Source of the DNA: Pseudomonadota bacterium
GTDB taxonomy: Bacteria > Desulfobacterota > Desulfovibrionia > Desulfovibrionales > Desulfovibrionaceae
Reading direction: 5' to 3'
Length of the DNA: 64,000 nt
NCBI GenBank assembly: GCA_023411815.1
Contig: JAEYOJ010000102.1
Location: 1 to 64,000 of the forward strand
Position 1 is the first letter of the stretch. Every line of letters begins with the position of its first letter. Shown here piece after piece: positions 26,226 to 34,583 of the stretch. Below the pieces are notes generated by a model. It saw nothing but the letters and a program-made list of their open reading frames with translations. It was not told the DNA's origin and ran no database searches. Both the position numbers and the translations under genes were made by a program.

Positions 26226-27488
26226 ATGAAAAGACAAGCCCATCACGGCCAGCCCATGTACCCACCCATCACGCGCATCCTCTGGATCATTTCGCAGATT
26301 CTTCTGCTGACGCTCCTGTTGCTTGCAGGCTGCAGCAAGCAGCCTCACGTGGACGAGACTCCCCGGCTGGAGCTTGCCGGCAGTCATGAGGCCTTTCCGC
26401 TGGCCTCTTCCCTGACGCCACGCAGCGCAGGCCTGAGCAGTTGGCGGGAACTCGAAGCGCCCTTGCGCCAGAGCCTGGACTATCTTGGGCGCATGCCCCA
26501 GCAGGAGGTAGCCGCCAGATCCGGGGAAACGGGCATAACCTGGCAGCAGTTGCGCGCCTCGGCGGCGGAGCTTCTGGCCCTCCTGCCCCTCTTGGACTAC
26601 TCCCCCGCGCTGCTTGCCGAGCGCTTCGAATGGCTGGCCGTGCGTCCCCGCACGCTGCTCACGGGCTACTACGAGCCCTGGATGGAAGTTTCGACCGAGC
26701 AGAGCGAGGAATATCCCTATCCCCTTTACGGCAAGCCCGAGAGTCTCAAGACCGTGGACCTGGGCATCTTCAATGAAAAGTTCAAGGGCGAGCGCATCAC
26801 CTACCGCGTGGAAAACGGAGAGGTGAGGCCCTACTACGCACGCAAGGAAATCGATTTCGATGGCGTGCTCCAGAGCCAGGGCGCGGCCGTGGCCTGGGCC
26901 AAGGACCTGGTGGATATCTTCGTGCTCCAGATACAGGGCTCCGGCAGGCTCGTATACCCCGACGGGACGGTGCGCCACATCCTTTATGCCGGCCAGAACG
27001 GCCACAAGTACGTCTCCCTGGGCAAGGTGCTCATCGAACGCGGCTACTTGCAGAGAGAGGGCATGAGCATGCAGCGCATCCGCGAGTTCCTCAAGGAGAA
27101 CAGGGAGCTCATGCCCGAACTCCTGTCCTCCAACCCGAGCTACGTCTTCTTCAAGATTGACGACAGCGGCCCATACGGGGCCATGGGCAAGATCATCACG
27201 CCCATGGCCAGCGTGGCCGTGGATCGCAAGCTCGTGCCGCTGGGAGCCGTCCTGTTCATGGACACCACATTGCCGCAACCCGACGGCTCCCAGTCGCGCT
27301 TCCAGTCCCTTGTGCTGGCCCAGGATACGGGCGGAGCCATAAAAGGCACACGTTGCGACCTGTTCTGCGGCTCCGGCGAGGAAGCCGAATACCTGGCGGG
27401 CCATCTCCAGAACGATGCCCGCATGTACGTGCTGGTAAGCAAAGCAGCGTTGCGCTCCTGGGAATACCGTGCAGCCGTTTCCCGTTAG
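26226..27488 (+). CDS. mltA: Membrane-bound lytic murein transglycosylase A, lipoprotein (420 aa)
   Basis: Peptidoglycan-cleaving enzyme anchored to the outer membrane. Lipobox LLAGC with Cys36. The MltA domain shows LLTGYYEPWMEVSTEQSEEY and IFVLQIQGSGRLVYPDGTV; the C-terminal 3D domain shows KLVPLGAVLFMD and LAQDTGGAIKGTRCDLFCG, holding the conserved aspartates including the likely catalytic one. An in-frame ATG ten codons later (26256) would give a more usual short signal peptide, and neither start has a strong ribosome site. Confidence 0.93.
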   Translation: MKRQAHHGQPMYPPITRILWIISQILLLTLLLLAGCSKQPHVDETPRLELAGSHEAFPLASSLTPRSAGLSSWRELEAPLRQSLDYLGRMPQQEVAARSGETGITWQQLRASAAELLALLPLLDYSPALLAERFEWLAVRPRTLLTGYYEPWMEVSTEQSEEYPYPLYGKPESLKTVDLGIFNEKFKGERITYRVENGEVRPYYARKEIDFDGVLQSQGAAVAWAKDLVDIFVLQIQGSGRLVYPDGTVRHILYAGQNGHKYVSLGKVLIERGYLQREGMSMQRIREFLKENRELMPELLSSNPSYVFFKIDDSGPYGAMGKIITPMASVAVDRKLVPLGAVLFMDTTLPQPDGSQSRFQSLVLAQDTGGAIKGTRCDLFCGSGEEAEYLAGHLQNDARMYVLVSKAALRSWEYRAAVSR

Positions 27489-27661
27489 CACGTTCTCTCC
27501 TTCACAACCGCTTGCGGGCACGGGACAAGTCTGCTAGCACTCGGACCGAACCGAACACTGCTGCAGGCTCATGCTTTCTCCAGATCGGGCAGATCGGGAA
27601 ATTGCTGTGCACGTGCATGCCGGCGGAGTGTTCCATCGACACCGATGCGGAGGATTGCGCC

Positions 27662-28450
27662 ATGAGGAAACTGCTCACGCTCGCCTGCTCGCTTGCCGCC
27701 CTGCTTCTGGTCGCTTGTGGCGAGGCGCCCCAGGAAAAGAAGACCGAAGAGGCCGCTCCGGCTAAAACCGAAGCCAAGACCTACATCAACGGCATCGACG
27801 CCAACTTCCCGCCCTTCGCCTTCGTGGACGAGAGTGGCAAGCCCAGCGGCTTCGACGTTGATTCCGCCAACTGGATCGCCGAAAAGATGGGCTTCAAGGT
27901 CACCCACCAGCCCATCGACTGGGACGGCATCATCCCGGCCCTGCTCACCAAAAAAATCGACTTCATCGCCTCGGGCATGTCCATCACCGAGGAGCGCGCC
28001 CAGAAGGTCAACTTCAGCATGCCTTACTGGATCATCAAGCAGGTCTTCGTGGCCAAGGCCGATTCGGGCCTGACCGTGGACGACGTGCTCAAGGGCAAAA
28101 AGACCCTGGGCGTGCAGCGCGGCACCTCCGAGGCCGAATGGCTCAAGGAGAAGGCCGCCGCCGAAGGCTGGAATTTCGAGCTGCGCTACTATGACTCCGC
28201 GCCCCTGGCCGTGGAGGACGTGGTCAACGGCCGCATTGCAGCAGCAGCCATGGACGACGCCCCGGCCCACGATGCAGCAGCCAAGAAGCCAGTCACGATC
28301 CTGGGCACCTTCGGCATGAAGGAAGAGGACTTCGGCTACGCCACCCGCAAGGAAGACACCGAGCTGCTGGAAAAGCTCAACGAGGGCCTCAAGCTGCTCA
28401 TGGCCGATCCTTACTGGGAGGAACTGCAGGTCAAGTACGGCCTGAAGTAG
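27662..28450 (+). CDS. Amino-acid ABC transporter substrate-binding lipoprotein, 262 aa
   Basis: Periplasmic solute-binding protein (SBP family 3) tethered by a lipobox LVAC (Cys19) after a typical signal. The mature part starts with a charged Glu/Lys/Ala linker, then FPPFAFVDESGKPSGFDVDS, the usual ligand-site opening, and GMSITEERAQKVNFSMPYWI. The ATG at 27662 follows CGGAGG; the longer in-frame frame upstream is not coding. First gene of an importer operon; a terminator-like hairpin between it and the permease probably keeps the binding protein more abundant. Confidence 0.94.
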   Translation: MRKLLTLACSLAALLLVACGEAPQEKKTEEAAPAKTEAKTYINGIDANFPPFAFVDESGKPSGFDVDSANWIAEKMGFKVTHQPIDWDGIIPALLTKKIDFIASGMSITEERAQKVNFSMPYWIIKQVFVAKADSGLTVDDVLKGKKTLGVQRGTSEAEWLKEKAAAEGWNFELRYYDSAPLAVEDVVNGRIAAAAMDDAPAHDAAAKKPVTILGTFGMKEEDFGYATRKEDTELLEKLNEGLKLLMADPYWEELQVKYGLK

Positions 28451-28474
28451 CCTTTCCGGTCGCAGTGCAAGCCG

Positions 28475-28507
28475 CCCGGAAGGTGCTCTAGCGCCTTCCG
28501 GGTTTTT
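28475..28507 (+). terminator. Terminator/attenuator between binding protein and permease genes
   Basis: A stem of 9 perfect pairs (CCCGGAAGG / CCTTCCGGG), extended by three inner pairs, is followed by five T residues. It lies inside the ABC operon, 24 bases after the binding-protein stop and 40 before the permease start, as seen in operons where the SBP message is made in excess. Confidence 0.85.
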
Positions 28508-28546
28508 CATCCGCACGGCCGGCAACCGGCCGAAACAAGAGTGACA

Positions 28547-29224
28547 ATGCCCGACAGCATAAGCGCCATCATTCAGGCCCTGCCCTATCTGCTTGAAGGT
28601 TCCCTGACCACGGCCGGCATCGTTATCGGCGCCATGATCCTTGGCTTGGCCTTCGGCGTGCCTCTGGCCGTGGCCCAAGCCTACGGAGGTCCGGTGACGC
28701 GCGGCATAGCCGGCATTTACGTCTGGTTTTTCCGCGGCGTGCCCATCCTCGTGCTGCTCTTCCTGTTCTATTTCGGCCTGTTTAACCTCATCGGCCTCAA
28801 CCTGAGCGCATTCACCTCGGCCACCATAGTCCTGGGCCTTACCAGCGCGGCCTACCAGTCGCAGATATTTCGCGGCGCCATCCAATCCCTGCCCCACGGC
28901 CAGCTCAAGGCGGCCAAAGCCCTGGGCATGAGCGATTTCAAGGCCATCACCAGCATCATCCTGCCCCAAGCCCTGCGCCTGTCCATTCCCGGCTGGTCCA
29001 ACGAGTACTCCATCATCCTGAAGGACTCGGCCGTGGCGTTCGTGCTGGGGACGGCCGAAATCATGGCCCGCACGCATTTCGTGGCCTCACGCACCTACGA
29101 GCACCTGCCGCTGTACATGACCGCCGCGGTGCTCTACTTCATCCTGACCTGGCTCGGCGTGCGCGCCCTGCTCCTCCTGGAGCGCAAGGTGCGCATACCG
29201 GGCTACGCCGTGCACCAAGGATAG
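28547..29224 (+). CDS. Amino-acid ABC transporter permease (HisM-type), 225 aa
   Basis: Inner-membrane permease with about five helices. The N-terminal region (YLLEGSLTTAGIVIGAMILG) and the cytoplasmic loop GQLKAAKALGMSDFKAITSI, which contacts the ATPase (EAA motif), are typical for polar amino-acid importers. The ATG at 28547 has AAGAG upstream; a GTG two codons before is possible. It pairs with a second permease of the same type at 30038 to form a heterodimer. Confidence 0.92.
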   Translation: MPDSISAIIQALPYLLEGSLTTAGIVIGAMILGLAFGVPLAVAQAYGGPVTRGIAGIYVWFFRGVPILVLLFLFYFGLFNLIGLNLSAFTSATIVLGLTSAAYQSQIFRGAIQSLPHGQLKAAKALGMSDFKAITSIILPQALRLSIPGWSNEYSIILKDSAVAFVLGTAEIMARTHFVASRTYEHLPLYMTAAVLYFILTWLGVRALLLLERKVRIPGYAVHQG

Positions 29225-29227
29225 CCA

Positions 29228-30037
29228 ATGCCGGATATGAACCAGCCAGTGCTGCGCATCGAGGGCATCAGCAAGAGCCTCGGAGGCAAGCAGATCCTCG
29301 ATTTAGTCTCCCTGACGCTCCACAAGGGCGAACTCAAGGTGCTCATAGGGCCCTCGGGCGGAGGCAAGAGCACACTTCTGCAATGCATCAACCTGCTCAT
29401 CCAACCCGACCATGGCCGCGTCTGGCTCGACGGCGGCGAGGTGCACGTCTCGCGCAAGCGGGACCTGTACGCCTTCCGCCAGCAGGTGGGCATGATATTC
29501 CAGGATTTCAACCTGTTCGATCACCTGCGCGCGGCCGACAACGTGGCCATCGCCCTGCGCAAGGTGCGCGGCTGGAGTCGCCGCCAGGCCACCGATCGGG
29601 CCATGGCCGAACTGGAACGCGTGGGTCTGGCCGACAAGGCCGGTCTGTACCCCGCCGAGCTCTCGGGCGGTCAGAAGCAGCGCGTATCCATCGCCCGCGC
29701 CCTGGCCATGGACCCCAAGGTGCTGCTGCTGGACGAACCGACCTCGGCCCTGGACCCTGAACTGGTGGGCGAAGTGCTTGAAGTCATCCGCAAGCTGGCT
29801 GCAGGCGGCATGACCATGCTCATGGCCACGCACCAGATGAGCTTCGCCCGCGCCCTTGCCAAGGAGATCCTGTTCATGGAGGGCGGACGCCTCATCGAGC
29901 AGGGCTCGCCGGCGATGCTGCTCGCTCCCGGCGCGGGCACACGCACGCAATCATTCTGCACGCGGCTCTGGGACGTCAGCGAACGCGAGCATTCCACCGC
30001 CTCCATCGGGGCGGACGGTCCGGCGGAGGCCTGCTAG
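29228..30037 (+). CDS. Amino-acid ABC transporter ATP-binding protein (GlnQ-type), 269 aa
   Basis: ATPase that powers the importer. Walker A GPSGGGKST, Q-loop in VGMIFQDFNLFDHLRAADN, signature LSGGQKQRVSIARALAMDP, Walker B LLLDEPTSALDPE and the H-loop MATHQMSFARALA are all present. It starts three bases after the first permease and abuts the second permease with no gap. A C-terminal extension of about 20 residues rich in Ala, Gly and Glu is slightly longer than usual. Confidence 0.95.
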   Translation: MPDMNQPVLRIEGISKSLGGKQILDLVSLTLHKGELKVLIGPSGGGKSTLLQCINLLIQPDHGRVWLDGGEVHVSRKRDLYAFRQQVGMIFQDFNLFDHLRAADNVAIALRKVRGWSRRQATDRAMAELERVGLADKAGLYPAELSGGQKQRVSIARALAMDPKVLLLDEPTSALDPELVGEVLEVIRKLAAGGMTMLMATHQMSFARALAKEILFMEGGRLIEQGSPAMLLAPGAGTRTQSFCTRLWDVSEREHSTASIGADGPAEAC

Positions 30038-30706
30038 ATGGAATTCGCGCCGTTCCTGACCGAGCAGATAATCCCGGCCTTCAATCGCGGGCTGGTCAAC
30101 AGCATGCTGCTCATCGTGCCGTCCGCCGCCATTGGTGTGGTCCTGGGCATACTCGCCGGCACGGCGCGGGCCTTCGGCGGGCCGGTGCTCAGCCGGCTGG
30201 CGACCTGGTATGCAGCACTGTTCCGGGGCACGCCGCTGGTGGTCCAGCTGTTCATCTGGTATTTCGGCCTGCCCAACCTGGGCATCTATTTCTCGGCCTA
30301 CTGGGCCTCGGTCGTCGGTTTCGGTTTGTGCAGCGGAGCCTACCATTCGGAGTACATCCGCGGCGGACTGCTCTCCATCCGCCGGGGTCAGCTTCTGGCC
30401 GCGCAGTCCCTGGGCTTCTCCACCGCGGCGACCCTGCGTTCGATCATCATTCCCCAGGCCTTCCGCCGCGCCCTGCCCGGCTGCGGCAACGAGATCATCT
30501 ATCTCATCAAGTACTCGTCCCTGGCCTACATCATTACCTTCATCGAGCTGACCGGCGAAGCCAAGATCCTGGCCACGCGCTATTTCGAATTCACCGAAGT
30601 ATTCCTCGTGGTCGGCGCCTACTACCTGGCCTTGGTCAGCCTGGCCACCTGGGGACTGCGCACGCTGGAGCGCCGTCTGCACATTCCCGGCTTCGGCCGC
30701 ACTTAA
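30038..30706 (+). CDS. Amino-acid ABC transporter permease, second subunit, 222 aa
   Basis: Second HisM/GlnP-type permease with FNRGLVNSMLLIVPSAAIGV at the N-terminus and the EAA-type ATPase contact loop GQLLAAQSLGFSTAATLRSI. Directly follows the ATPase gene (TAG then ATG). Its substrate, shared with the binding protein at 27662, is probably a polar amino acid; the operon continues with an oxidase and an aminotransferase that may use it. Confidence 0.92.
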   Translation: MEFAPFLTEQIIPAFNRGLVNSMLLIVPSAAIGVVLGILAGTARAFGGPVLSRLATWYAALFRGTPLVVQLFIWYFGLPNLGIYFSAYWASVVGFGLCSGAYHSEYIRGGLLSIRRGQLLAAQSLGFSTAATLRSIIIPQAFRRALPGCGNEIIYLIKYSSLAYIITFIELTGEAKILATRYFEFTEVFLVVGAYYLALVSLATWGLRTLERRLHIPGFGRT

Positions 30707-30730
30707 ACGCTTCCGCACACCGTGACCCTT

Positions 30731-32119
30731 ATGAACTATTCACCCATCACCGAAGCGATCCGCGCGCGCATTTGCGCCGAAATCGGCAGCGAATGCGCGC
30801 TGCACGCTCCCGATGACCTGGCGCCCTACGGGCGCGACGCATCCGAACTCTGCCATACGCCCGAACTGGTCGTCCTGCCCACGACGACGGAACAGGTCAG
30901 CCGACTCCTGCGGCTGGCCAACGAGCTGCGTTTTCCGGTCACGCCGCGCGGAGCCGGCACGGGCCTGTCAGGCGGCTGCCTGACGCCGTTCGGCGGCGTG
31001 GTGCTGTCCCTCGAGCGCATGGACCGCATCCTGACCATCGACACGCACAACCTCGTGGCCGAGGTCGAGCCGGGCGTCATCACCCAGAACCTGCGCGAAG
31101 CGGCCCAGGCAAAAGGACTGTTCTATCCGCCCGACCCGGCAGGCATGGACAAGTCCACCATCGGCGGCAACGCGGCCACCAATGCCGGAGGTCCGGCCTG
31201 CCTCAAGTACGGCGTAACGCGCGACTACGTGCTGGGCATCAAGGCAGTGCTGCCTTCAGGCGATGTCATCCGCGCAGGCACGCGCACGCGCAAGGGCGTG
31301 GTGGGCTACGATCTGGCGAGGCTCATCGTGGGTTCCGAGGGCACCCTGGGCGTCATCACCGGCCTGATCCTCAAGCTCATTCCGCACCCCAAGGCCGTGG
31401 CCGGCATGGCCGCCGTGTTCCCGTCCATGTCCATGGCCATGCGCGCCGTGAGCGAGATCATGCGCCGCGGCTTCCTGCCTTCGGCCCTGGAGTTCATGGA
31501 CCACAAGTGCATCGGGCTGGTGCGCGACCTGCTGCCCTTCCCCGCTCCCCAAGGCCAGGCCGCCATGCTGGTCATCGAATCCGACGGCGCGGCCGGACAG
31601 GTCGAGGCCGAAGTCAAGGCCATGGCCGACGTGTGCTCGGAACTGGGCGCGACCGGCATCCTGCGCGCCAGGGACCAAGCCGAGGCAGGCCGGGTCTGGG
31701 CCGCGCGGCGTGCCGTATCGTTGCGCATTCACGATTCCGCGCCGCTGTACATGTCCGAGGACATCGTCGTGCCCCTCGGCAGCATCGCCGAACTTGCCGC
31801 CGAACTACCCGGCTTCGAGGAACGCTTCGGCCTGACGGTCTACGCCTTCGGCCATGCCGGCGACGGCAACATGCACCTGAACATCACGGCTCCGGACAAG
31901 AGCCACAAGCCCCGCGCCATGGATGGAGCCCGCGCCATCCTGGCCCGCGTGCTGGAGCTGGGCGGCACCATCTCGGGCGAGCACGGCATCGGCGAGGCCA
32001 AGATGCCCTTCGTGCCCATGGAGATCGTCCCCGCTTCCATGCGCCTGCAGAAAGGCATCAAGCGGCTGTTCGACCCGAACCTCATCCTCAATCCGGGCAA
32101 GCTTTTCGAGGACATATGA
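30731..32119 (+). CDS. FAD-linked 2-hydroxyacid oxidase/dehydrogenase (GlcD-like), 462 aa
   Basis: FAD enzyme of the glycolate oxidase GlcD / D-lactate dehydrogenase family, oxidising 2-hydroxy acids to 2-oxo acids. The FAD-binding (PCMH) part shows PVTPRGAGTGLSGGCLTPFG, DKSTIGGNAATNAGGPACLK and LARLIVGSEGTLGVITGLIL; the C-terminal part shows AFGHAGDGNMHLNIT and LGGTISGEHGIGEAKMPFV, which hold the substrate- and metal-binding His/Glu. The start is uncertain: ATG at 30731 or GTG at 30722, neither with a clear ribosome site. It overlaps the next gene (ATGA). No GlcE/GlcF partner is adjacent, so the electron acceptor is unclear. Confidence 0.92.
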   Translation: MNYSPITEAIRARICAEIGSECALHAPDDLAPYGRDASELCHTPELVVLPTTTEQVSRLLRLANELRFPVTPRGAGTGLSGGCLTPFGGVVLSLERMDRILTIDTHNLVAEVEPGVITQNLREAAQAKGLFYPPDPAGMDKSTIGGNAATNAGGPACLKYGVTRDYVLGIKAVLPSGDVIRAGTRTRKGVVGYDLARLIVGSEGTLGVITGLILKLIPHPKAVAGMAAVFPSMSMAMRAVSEIMRRGFLPSALEFMDHKCIGLVRDLLPFPAPQGQAAMLVIESDGAAGQVEAEVKAMADVCSELGATGILRARDQAEAGRVWAARRAVSLRIHDSAPLYMSEDIVVPLGSIAELAAELPGFEERFGLTVYAFGHAGDGNMHLNITAPDKSHKPRAMDGARAILARVLELGGTISGEHGIGEAKMPFVPMEIVPASMRLQKGIKRLFDPNLILNPGKLFEDI

Positions 32120-33315
32120 GCAGACACATGGCAGGACAGGCACGCAATACCCGCGGAAGCCGTCGCGTGAATCTGGTGGAGCCCTCGGCCACCAAGCTCA
32201 TGCCCATCATCGCCGCCCGCGTCGGCGGCTGCGTGTCGCTGGGCCAGGGCGTGCCCTCCTTCGCCACGCCGCCGCATGTCGTCGAAGCCGTGAGCCGCAC
32301 GCTGCGCGAGGACCCGGCCAGCGGCAAGTACTCCCTGCAGCCGGGCGTGCCGGCCTTGCGCAAGGCCATTGCCGAAGGCTTGGCCCGCGACAAGGAGCTG
32401 CGCTATTCCCCGGACTCCGAAATCGCCGTGACCGTCGGAGCCATGGAAGCCCTGCTCTGTGCCATTCTGGCCTTTGTCGATCGCGGCGACGAGGTCATTC
32501 TGCCTGCGCCCTGCTACGCCTCGCACATCGAGCAGGTGCAGCTGGCCGAGGGCGTGCCTGTCTTCGCGCCCCTGCACCGGGCCGACTGGAGCCTGGACGC
32601 CGAGGCCGTGCGGCGGGCCATCACCCCGCGCACCAGGGCCATCGTGCTCTGCTCGCCGGGGAACCCCACGGGCGCGGTCTTCGACGAGGCGGGCATGGCC
32701 GCGGTATGCGAGCTGGCCCTGGCCCACGACCTGCTCGTGATCTCGGACGAGACATACGATTACGTGACCTACGGCCGGTCGATGCCCACAAGTCCGGCCA
32801 CATATCCGGGCATGCGCGAGCGCTGCGTGGTCATCAACTCCTTCTCCAAGAAGTACGCCCTGACAGGCTGGCGCGTGGGCTACATGGCCGCCGCCGAGCC
32901 TCTTATGGCCGACCTGCTCAAGATCCACGACGCCTCGGCCATCTGCGCGCCAACCCCCGCACAGCACGCGGCCCTGGCCGCGCTGTCCGGCCCGCAGGAC
33001 ATCGTGGACGAGATGCGCCAGGCCCTCGAACGCCGCCGCGACCTGTGCTGCAGGCGCTTGGACGAACTGCGCGATCACTTCGGCTACGTCGCTCCTGGAG
33101 GGGCCTTCTACATCATGGCCCGCTACGAATTCACCGATGCGCCGTCCATGGAAATCGCCACACGGCTCATCGAGGAGGCACGCGTCGTCACTATACCCGG
33201 CGGCTCATTCGGGCCGGGCGGGGAAGGCCATCTGCGTTTGTCCTTCGGCGGTGAAGAGAGCGAGATCGAGGAAGCTTTCGCGCGCCTCGGTCACTGGGTG
33301 AAGACAAGAACGTAA
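32116..33315 (+). CDS. Class I/II PLP-dependent aminotransferase (AspC-like), 399 aa
   Basis: Transaminase moving an amino group between an amino acid and a 2-oxo acid. PLP-binding features: LCSPGNPTGAVFDEAGM (Asn), ISDETYDYVTYG (Asp and Tyr), and NSFSKKYALTGWRVGYM, where a Lys forms the Schiff base. The C-terminus has GGSFGPGGEGHLRLSF with the substrate Arg. ATG at 32116 overlaps the oxidase stop by four bases and follows GAGG, so the two are translationally coupled; a far longer in-frame frame upstream overlaps the oxidase gene and is not real. Confidence 0.94.
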   Translation: MSRHMAGQARNTRGSRRVNLVEPSATKLMPIIAARVGGCVSLGQGVPSFATPPHVVEAVSRTLREDPASGKYSLQPGVPALRKAIAEGLARDKELRYSPDSEIAVTVGAMEALLCAILAFVDRGDEVILPAPCYASHIEQVQLAEGVPVFAPLHRADWSLDAEAVRRAITPRTRAIVLCSPGNPTGAVFDEAGMAAVCELALAHDLLVISDETYDYVTYGRSMPTSPATYPGMRERCVVINSFSKKYALTGWRVGYMAAAEPLMADLLKIHDASAICAPTPAQHAALAALSGPQDIVDEMRQALERRRDLCCRRLDELRDHFGYVAPGGAFYIMARYEFTDAPSMEIATRLIEEARVVTIPGGSFGPGGEGHLRLSFGGEESEIEEAFARLGHWVKTRT

Positions 33316-33384
33316 ATCCGTTCAGGCAAGGGCACCGCAGACATGCTGGCGGCGTCCATGTCCAGATTGCACGGCCTGTCAGGT

Positions 33385-33408
33385 GAAAAGCCGACCGGCC
33401 TTTTCTTT
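33385..33408 (+). terminator. Likely terminator after the aminotransferase gene
   Basis: Short hairpin (GAAAAGCC / GGCCTTTTC with one bulge) followed by TTT, 70 bases past the aminotransferase stop and before the convergent SGNH-hydrolase gene. The stem is imperfect. Confidence 0.5.
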
Positions 33409-33439
33409 GATAAGGTGGGCACATCCGGTTCAAGCCGGC

Positions 33440-34279
33440 TCATGCCGCGCGCACACCACCCAGATTTATGGGGGAATAAGTCACTGCGGCGCGTTCGGCC
33501 ACCAGTTCATCGAGGCTGAGCCGCGCCAAGGCCGCCAGGGCTTGGGCCAGCGTCCAGGCCCAGGCGCTGTAGCCTGCGGGGCTCGGATGAAAACCGTCAT
33601 CGGCTAGATGCTCCGCGCGCGGCAAAGGCGTGTAGCAGTGGCACAGACTCGGCAGACGTGAGGCCAGCCTGCGCGCCTCGCGGTCAAAGCTCCTCGCCCG
33701 CCGGCCAAGGCAACTCCGCAAGGGCTGCGGCAAAGCCGTGAAGCGCTCCACCGGGGGCACTCCGGCCAGGAGCACCGGGATATCGCCGTTACGCTCGCGC
33801 AGCGCCAGTACGAGCGAAGCGAGATCCCGAGCCCACTTGTCGGGCGCACGAAGCGCAAGCACATCGCTGACGCCCAGGGCCACCAGAGCCAGGTCGGCCT
33901 CCTGGCGCTCCATGGCACGCACGCGAGCCAGCAGGCTCCTGGCAGTGCCGCCGCTCACCCCCACGGCCTTCCAGCACACGGCCCTGCCCGTGATATCCCT
34001 CAACCAGCGGGCGCACTGGCAAGTCAGGGCCTGATCATTCGTGGCCGCGCCCGCACCCGCCACGGTCGATTCGCCAATCGCCAGCAGACGCAACGCGGGA
34101 TACCGCCCGGAAATTTCGCCTTCAGCCGGACCGGCGGCCGCAGTCAGGCGCGGAGTTTTCAGTCTTGCGTACAGGGCTTGCGCGGCAAGCACGGGCAGGA
34201 GCAAGGCAGGCCATCCGGCATGCGTTCCACTCCCCACCCCATCCGTATCCTTCGAACGGAAAAGCGTCTTGGCATTCAT
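33440..34279 (-). CDS. SGNH/GDSL-family hydrolase, 279 aa
   Basis: Esterase or lipase-like hydrolase. Block I is LLAIGESTVAGAG (catalytic Ser in GES, a variant of GDS), block III-like GVSDVLALR replaces GxND, and block V is DDGFHPSPAGYSAWA with the catalytic Asp and His. An N-terminal hydrophobic stretch (WPALLLPVLAAQALYA) may anchor it in the membrane. The ATG at 34279 has AGGAGG upstream; a longer in-frame start 40 codons earlier lacks one. Substrate unknown. It is monocistronic. Confidence 0.82.
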   Translation of the reverse strand: MNAKTLFRSKDTDGVGSGTHAGWPALLLPVLAAQALYARLKTPRLTAAAGPAEGEISGRYPALRLLAIGESTVAGAGAATNDQALTCQCARWLRDITGRAVCWKAVGVSGGTARSLLARVRAMERQEADLALVALGVSDVLALRAPDKWARDLASLVLALRERNGDIPVLLAGVPPVERFTALPQPLRSCLGRRARSFDREARRLASRLPSLCHCYTPLPRAEHLADDGFHPSPAGYSAWAWTLAQALAALARLSLDELVAERAAVTYSPINLGGVRAA

Positions 34280-34504
34280 AGAGCCTCCTGGCGCGAATAT
34301 CCAACCCTCCCACTTTAGCAGAAACGCGAAAAAGCGAACAATGCTTTTCCTCGGCATGCGCTTGAAATCATAGGGAGCGGAAGGCGGCGAGCAAGACAAG
34401 CAAGAGACTAGGCAGGCTTGACTGCATGGCTCCCCGCCGTGGAGCGTTCACTGGAAATCCAACAACGATTTGCTTCCTGCCGACCGAGGAAACTCAAAAC
34501 ATAT

Positions 34505-34536
34505 GGAGCCGGGAAAGTATGATCTTTCCCGGCTCC
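34505..34536 (-). terminator. Terminator hairpin of the pyruvate kinase gene
   Basis: Perfect 13-bp inverted repeat (GGAGCCGGGAAAG / CTTTCCCGGCTCC, six-base loop) 48 bases beyond the stop at 34584, followed on the minus strand by ATATGTTTTGAG. Confidence 0.75.
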
Positions 34537-34583
34537 ATGCATGTGCGGCCCGGCGAATTCCGGCGCCCGAAGATTGGAGATTA

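Noticed and set aside
27569..29077. 502-residue minus-strand frame across the binding-protein and permease genes
   Set aside because: Spans an intergenic terminator and two real genes; no family features.
31507..33315. 602-residue extended frame for the aminotransferase
   Set aside because: Its first 203 residues overlap the oxidase gene in another frame and are Arg/His-rich noise; the coupled ATG at 32116 is the sensible start.
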